Shown here one piece after another: positions 62,133 to 64,000 of a DNA stretch of 64,000 nucleotides. Under the pieces are notes generated by a model that did no database searches, was not told the DNA's origin, and was given only the letters and a program-made list of their open reading frames with translations. This DNA comes from Nocardia blacklockiae. GTDB lineage: Bacteria > Actinomycetota > Actinomycetes > Mycobacteriales > Mycobacteriaceae. Both the position numbers and the translations under genes were made by a program. Location: positions 62,001 through 126,000 of the forward strand of contig NZ_JADLRJ010000008.1 in the NCBI RefSeq assembly GCF_015477355.1, written 5' to 3'. Within the stretch, counting starts at the first letter, position 1. Each line of letters starts with the position of its first letter.

Positions 62133-63737
62133 GTGAGTGCGACAGCGGCCGATGTGCTGGTACTCGGCGGAGGCCCCGCCGGGGCCTGGGCCGCGCTCGC
62201 CGCCGCACACGCCGGAGCCCGCGTGGTACTGGTCGACAAGGGCCGCTGCGGCAGCAGCGGCCCGACCGCGAAAGGCACTGCGGCCCTGTGGCACATCCCG
62301 CCGGGAGCGGCCCGCGAGGAGGCGGTGCGGCGCGGTTATCAGCACGGCGAATATCTCGGCGATCCGGAATGGATGCACCGGGTGCTGGCGGAAACGCATC
62401 GGCGGGTCGAACAACTGGTGTGCTGGGGATATCGCTTTCCGGGTGAACGGGCCGGGCGCCCGTCGCGGGTCTGCTTGAACGGCTCCCGATATCTCGGCCG
62501 CCTGCGCCGCAGTCTCGTCGTGGCCGGCGTGCGCATTCTCGACCACCATCCCGCCCTGCAATTACTCGTCGATTCCGACGGCGTGGTTTCCGGCGCGTCC
62601 GGGGTGCGCCTGCGCGACGATTTCCGCCCGTGGTCGGTGCGCGCTGGGGCGGTGGTGCTGGCGACGGGCGGCTGCGCCTTCCTGTCGGGCGGCGCGGGCA
62701 GCGACGTCGACACCGGCGACGGCCTGCTGATGGCGGCCGAGGTCGGCGGGGAACTGTCGGGCATGGAGTTCTCCAACGCCTACGCCCTCGCGCCGGCCGC
62801 CGATCTGGGCCTGGCCGCGGTCGCCGACGAGATGCCCGGCCCGGTCCCGGCGCCCGCGCCGGATCTGGCGCTGCACTTCGCCACCCTCTACGACGAATCC
62901 GGCGCGGTGCTCGGCGACGGCGACCTCGGCTCGCGGGCCGAGGCGTTCGCCGCGCTCGCCGACGGCCGCCGCGTGTATGCCGCGCTGGACGAGATTCCCG
63001 GCCCGCTGCGCAAACAGCTGGCGCGGATGCCGTGGTTCGCCGCGCAGGGCCGCGATCCGGTGCGGGTCCCGCTGCGGGCCGTGCTGGAAGGCACCGTGCG
63101 CGGCACCGGTGGCGTGCGCCTGTCCGGATTCGATTGCGCCACAACGGTTCCCGGCCTCTTCGGAGCCGGTGACGTGACCACCCGCGAGCCCGTCACCGGC
63201 GCGGTCGGGGGCTTCGGCGGGCAGGGCGGGGCCTGGGCGATGTCGTCGGGGGTGTGGGCCGGCGCGGGTGCGGCGCGGTTCGCCGGCTCCCGGGGTGCGC
63301 CGGACCGGGCCCGGCCCGCGCCCGGTGCGGGCCTCAACGAGGCGGCGGGCATCGATCCGCGCGCGATCGTCGGCCTGGTGCAGGAACACACGCTGCCGCT
63401 GCGGCGCAGCTACTGGCGCAACGCGGGCACGCTGCGCGACAGCATCGCCGAACTCGACGACATGTGGCCGGTCACCCAGGTCGATCTCGGCGGCCGCGGC
63501 CCGCAGCGCGTCCGCGCCCGCCAGGCGGCGGCGCTGCTGGCGGTGGCGCGGTGGACCAAATACAGTGCGCTGGCCCGCACCGAGACGCGGGGCATGCATC
63601 GGCGCACCGACCATCCGGGCCCGGCCGGCGACTGGCAGGTCCGGCTGCGCGCCGGCGGGGTGGCGACGGTGTGGGTGCGGCCGGAGCAGTGCGATCCGGG
63701 GCAGGCGCCGCAGCGGGCGGACCTGACGCCCGCGTAG
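62133..63737 (+). CDS. FAD-dependent oxidoreductase, fumarate-reductase/AprA flavoprotein type
   Basis: A 534-residue flavoprotein. It has the dinucleotide motif VLVLGGGPAGAWAALAAAHA and VLVDKG, the conserved ATGGCAFLSGGAGSDVDTGD, GLFGAGDVTTREPVTGAVGG and a C-terminal fumarate-reductase domain with ARTETRGMHRRTDHPGP. These mark the succinate dehydrogenase/aspartate oxidase/APS reductase alpha-subunit superfamily. No iron-sulfur subunit is visible downstream within the window. The GTG at 62133 is preferred because it begins close to the FAD fold; an ATG at 62106 is the alternative. The upstream 50 bp are unusually AT-rich. Confidence 0.84.
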   Translation: MSATAADVLVLGGGPAGAWAALAAAHAGARVVLVDKGRCGSSGPTAKGTAALWHIPPGAAREEAVRRGYQHGEYLGDPEWMHRVLAETHRRVEQLVCWGYRFPGERAGRPSRVCLNGSRYLGRLRRSLVVAGVRILDHHPALQLLVDSDGVVSGASGVRLRDDFRPWSVRAGAVVLATGGCAFLSGGAGSDVDTGDGLLMAAEVGGELSGMEFSNAYALAPAADLGLAAVADEMPGPVPAPAPDLALHFATLYDESGAVLGDGDLGSRAEAFAALADGRRVYAALDEIPGPLRKQLARMPWFAAQGRDPVRVPLRAVLEGTVRGTGGVRLSGFDCATTVPGLFGAGDVTTREPVTGAVGGFGGQGGAWAMSSGVWAGAGAARFAGSRGAPDRARPAPGAGLNEAAGIDPRAIVGLVQEHTLPLRRSYWRNAGTLRDSIAELDDMWPVTQVDLGGRGPQRVRARQAAALLAVARWTKYSALARTETRGMHRRTDHPGPAGDWQVRLRAGGVATVWVRPEQCDPGQAPQRADLTPA

Positions 63738-63855
63738 CGGCCTGTGGCAGCCGCCGGTCACGACCGCGCGTCACCGGCGTCTCGACCTCACACCGACCCG
63801 GCCTCGGGCGGTGCGACAGTTCACCTTCATCGGCCGCCGAGCTGCGAGTTTCCCC

Positions 63856-63886
63856 TTACCCAGGGGTAATTCGCGGCGGCTACCCT
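63856..63886 (+). promoter_or_regulatory. Palindrome and leaderless -10 of the last gene
   Basis: TTACCC-AG-GGGTAA (63856-63869) is a perfect 6-bp inverted repeat where a -35 would be. TACCCT (63881-63886) is 6 nt before the ATG at 63893. The palindrome is a candidate operator. Confidence 0.5.
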
Positions 63887-63892
63887 CGGAAG

Positions 63893-64000
63893 ATGGCAGA
63901 ACCCACCGCGCGGCGATTTGGCAAGCCGCCGCCCCGGCTGGCAGAATGTTGCGGATTCCCGGCCGACGCCACCGCCCGGTCCGGGACGGTCGGTGAACTT
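63893..64000 (+). CDS. N-terminal fragment of an unidentified gene
   Basis: The frame from the ATG at 63893 is open to the window edge (36 codons). It begins MAEPTARRFGKPPPRLAECC. The TACCCT hexamer 6 nt upstream fits the leaderless start pattern used across the window. The fragment is too short to identify; two adjacent cysteines are noted. Confidence 0.5.
   Translation, partial: MAEPTARRFGKPPPRLAECCGFPADATARSGTVGEL

Noticed and set aside
1-64000. Search for CRISPR arrays, tRNA or rRNA genes, transposases and phage genes
   Set aside because: No regularly spaced repeats of CRISPR type, no cloverleaf-like or rRNA segments and no mobile-element proteins were seen by eye.

Overview
The window is a high-GC (about 70 percent) chromosomal segment from a mycolic-acid actinomycete, most likely Nocardia or a close relative. 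The gene content and order follow the Mycobacterium tuberculosis Rv1157c-Rv1239c region closely: pimE, a pterin dehydratase, typA, lpqW, mshB, fbiC, fdxC, dapC, fadD36, dapD/dapE, LOG proteins, fadD6, folP2, gpgS, glgC/glgM, sigE-rseA-htrA-tatB, mrp, lytic transglycosylase and corA. No rRNA, tRNA, CRISPR array, insertion sequence or prophage was seen, and nearly every base is in or next to a conserved gene.

Layout. 1-1.8 kb: end of an osmoprotectant ABC transporter. 1.9-6.2 kb: accessory secreted or hypothetical proteins (CHAP protein, internally duplicated protein, Tat-exported DUF1906 protein, a serine-triplet repeat protein, Rv1157c-like protein). 6.4-13.6 kb: pimE, pterin carbinolamine dehydratase, an iron-box-controlled 58-residue Cys-rich protein, typA, then lpqW-mshB and two small membrane-linked genes. 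13.6-18.6 kb: two PH-domain membrane proteins and fbiC (coenzyme F420). 18.7-25.0 kb: MFS/MarR pair, fdxC-dapC, a GNAT enzyme, and a TetR regulator flanked by two MpaB-type oxygenase paralogs. 25.1-34.4 kb: fadD36, an F420-type PPOX protein, dapD, dapE, two LOG proteins, fadD6, folP2, gpgS. 34.4-48.9 kb: a block matching Rv1209-Rv1224 but inverted as a unit relative to M. tuberculosis. 49-51.6 kb: a regulator/kinase pair and a divergent small Cys/His protein. 51.6-61.8 kb: mrp, two lytic transglycosylases, DUF1003, an MgtE-like CBS protein, a CitE-like lyase, a SUFU-like protein, corA and a PHP phosphoesterase. 62.1-64 kb: a fumarate-reductase-type flavoprotein and the start of an unidentified gene.

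Themes. Cell-envelope and stress functions dominate: PIM synthesis (pimE, lpqW), mycothiol (mshB), lysine/DAP (dapC, dapD, dapE), glycogen and polymethylated polysaccharides (glgC, glgM, gpgS), and the SigE envelope-stress regulon (sigE, rseA, htrA, tatB). Over twenty genes carry a TAnnnT hexamer 6-7 nt before an ATG or GTG, the signature of leaderless mRNAs, and this was used to choose starts. Candidate novelties are several small proteins: an IdeR-box-controlled Cys-rich basic peptide, twin single-pass proteins ending in an HG-C-x-PFCTAT motif, a protein with serine at every third residue for 24 triplets, and a 62-residue Cys/His protein beside an APH-type kinase.
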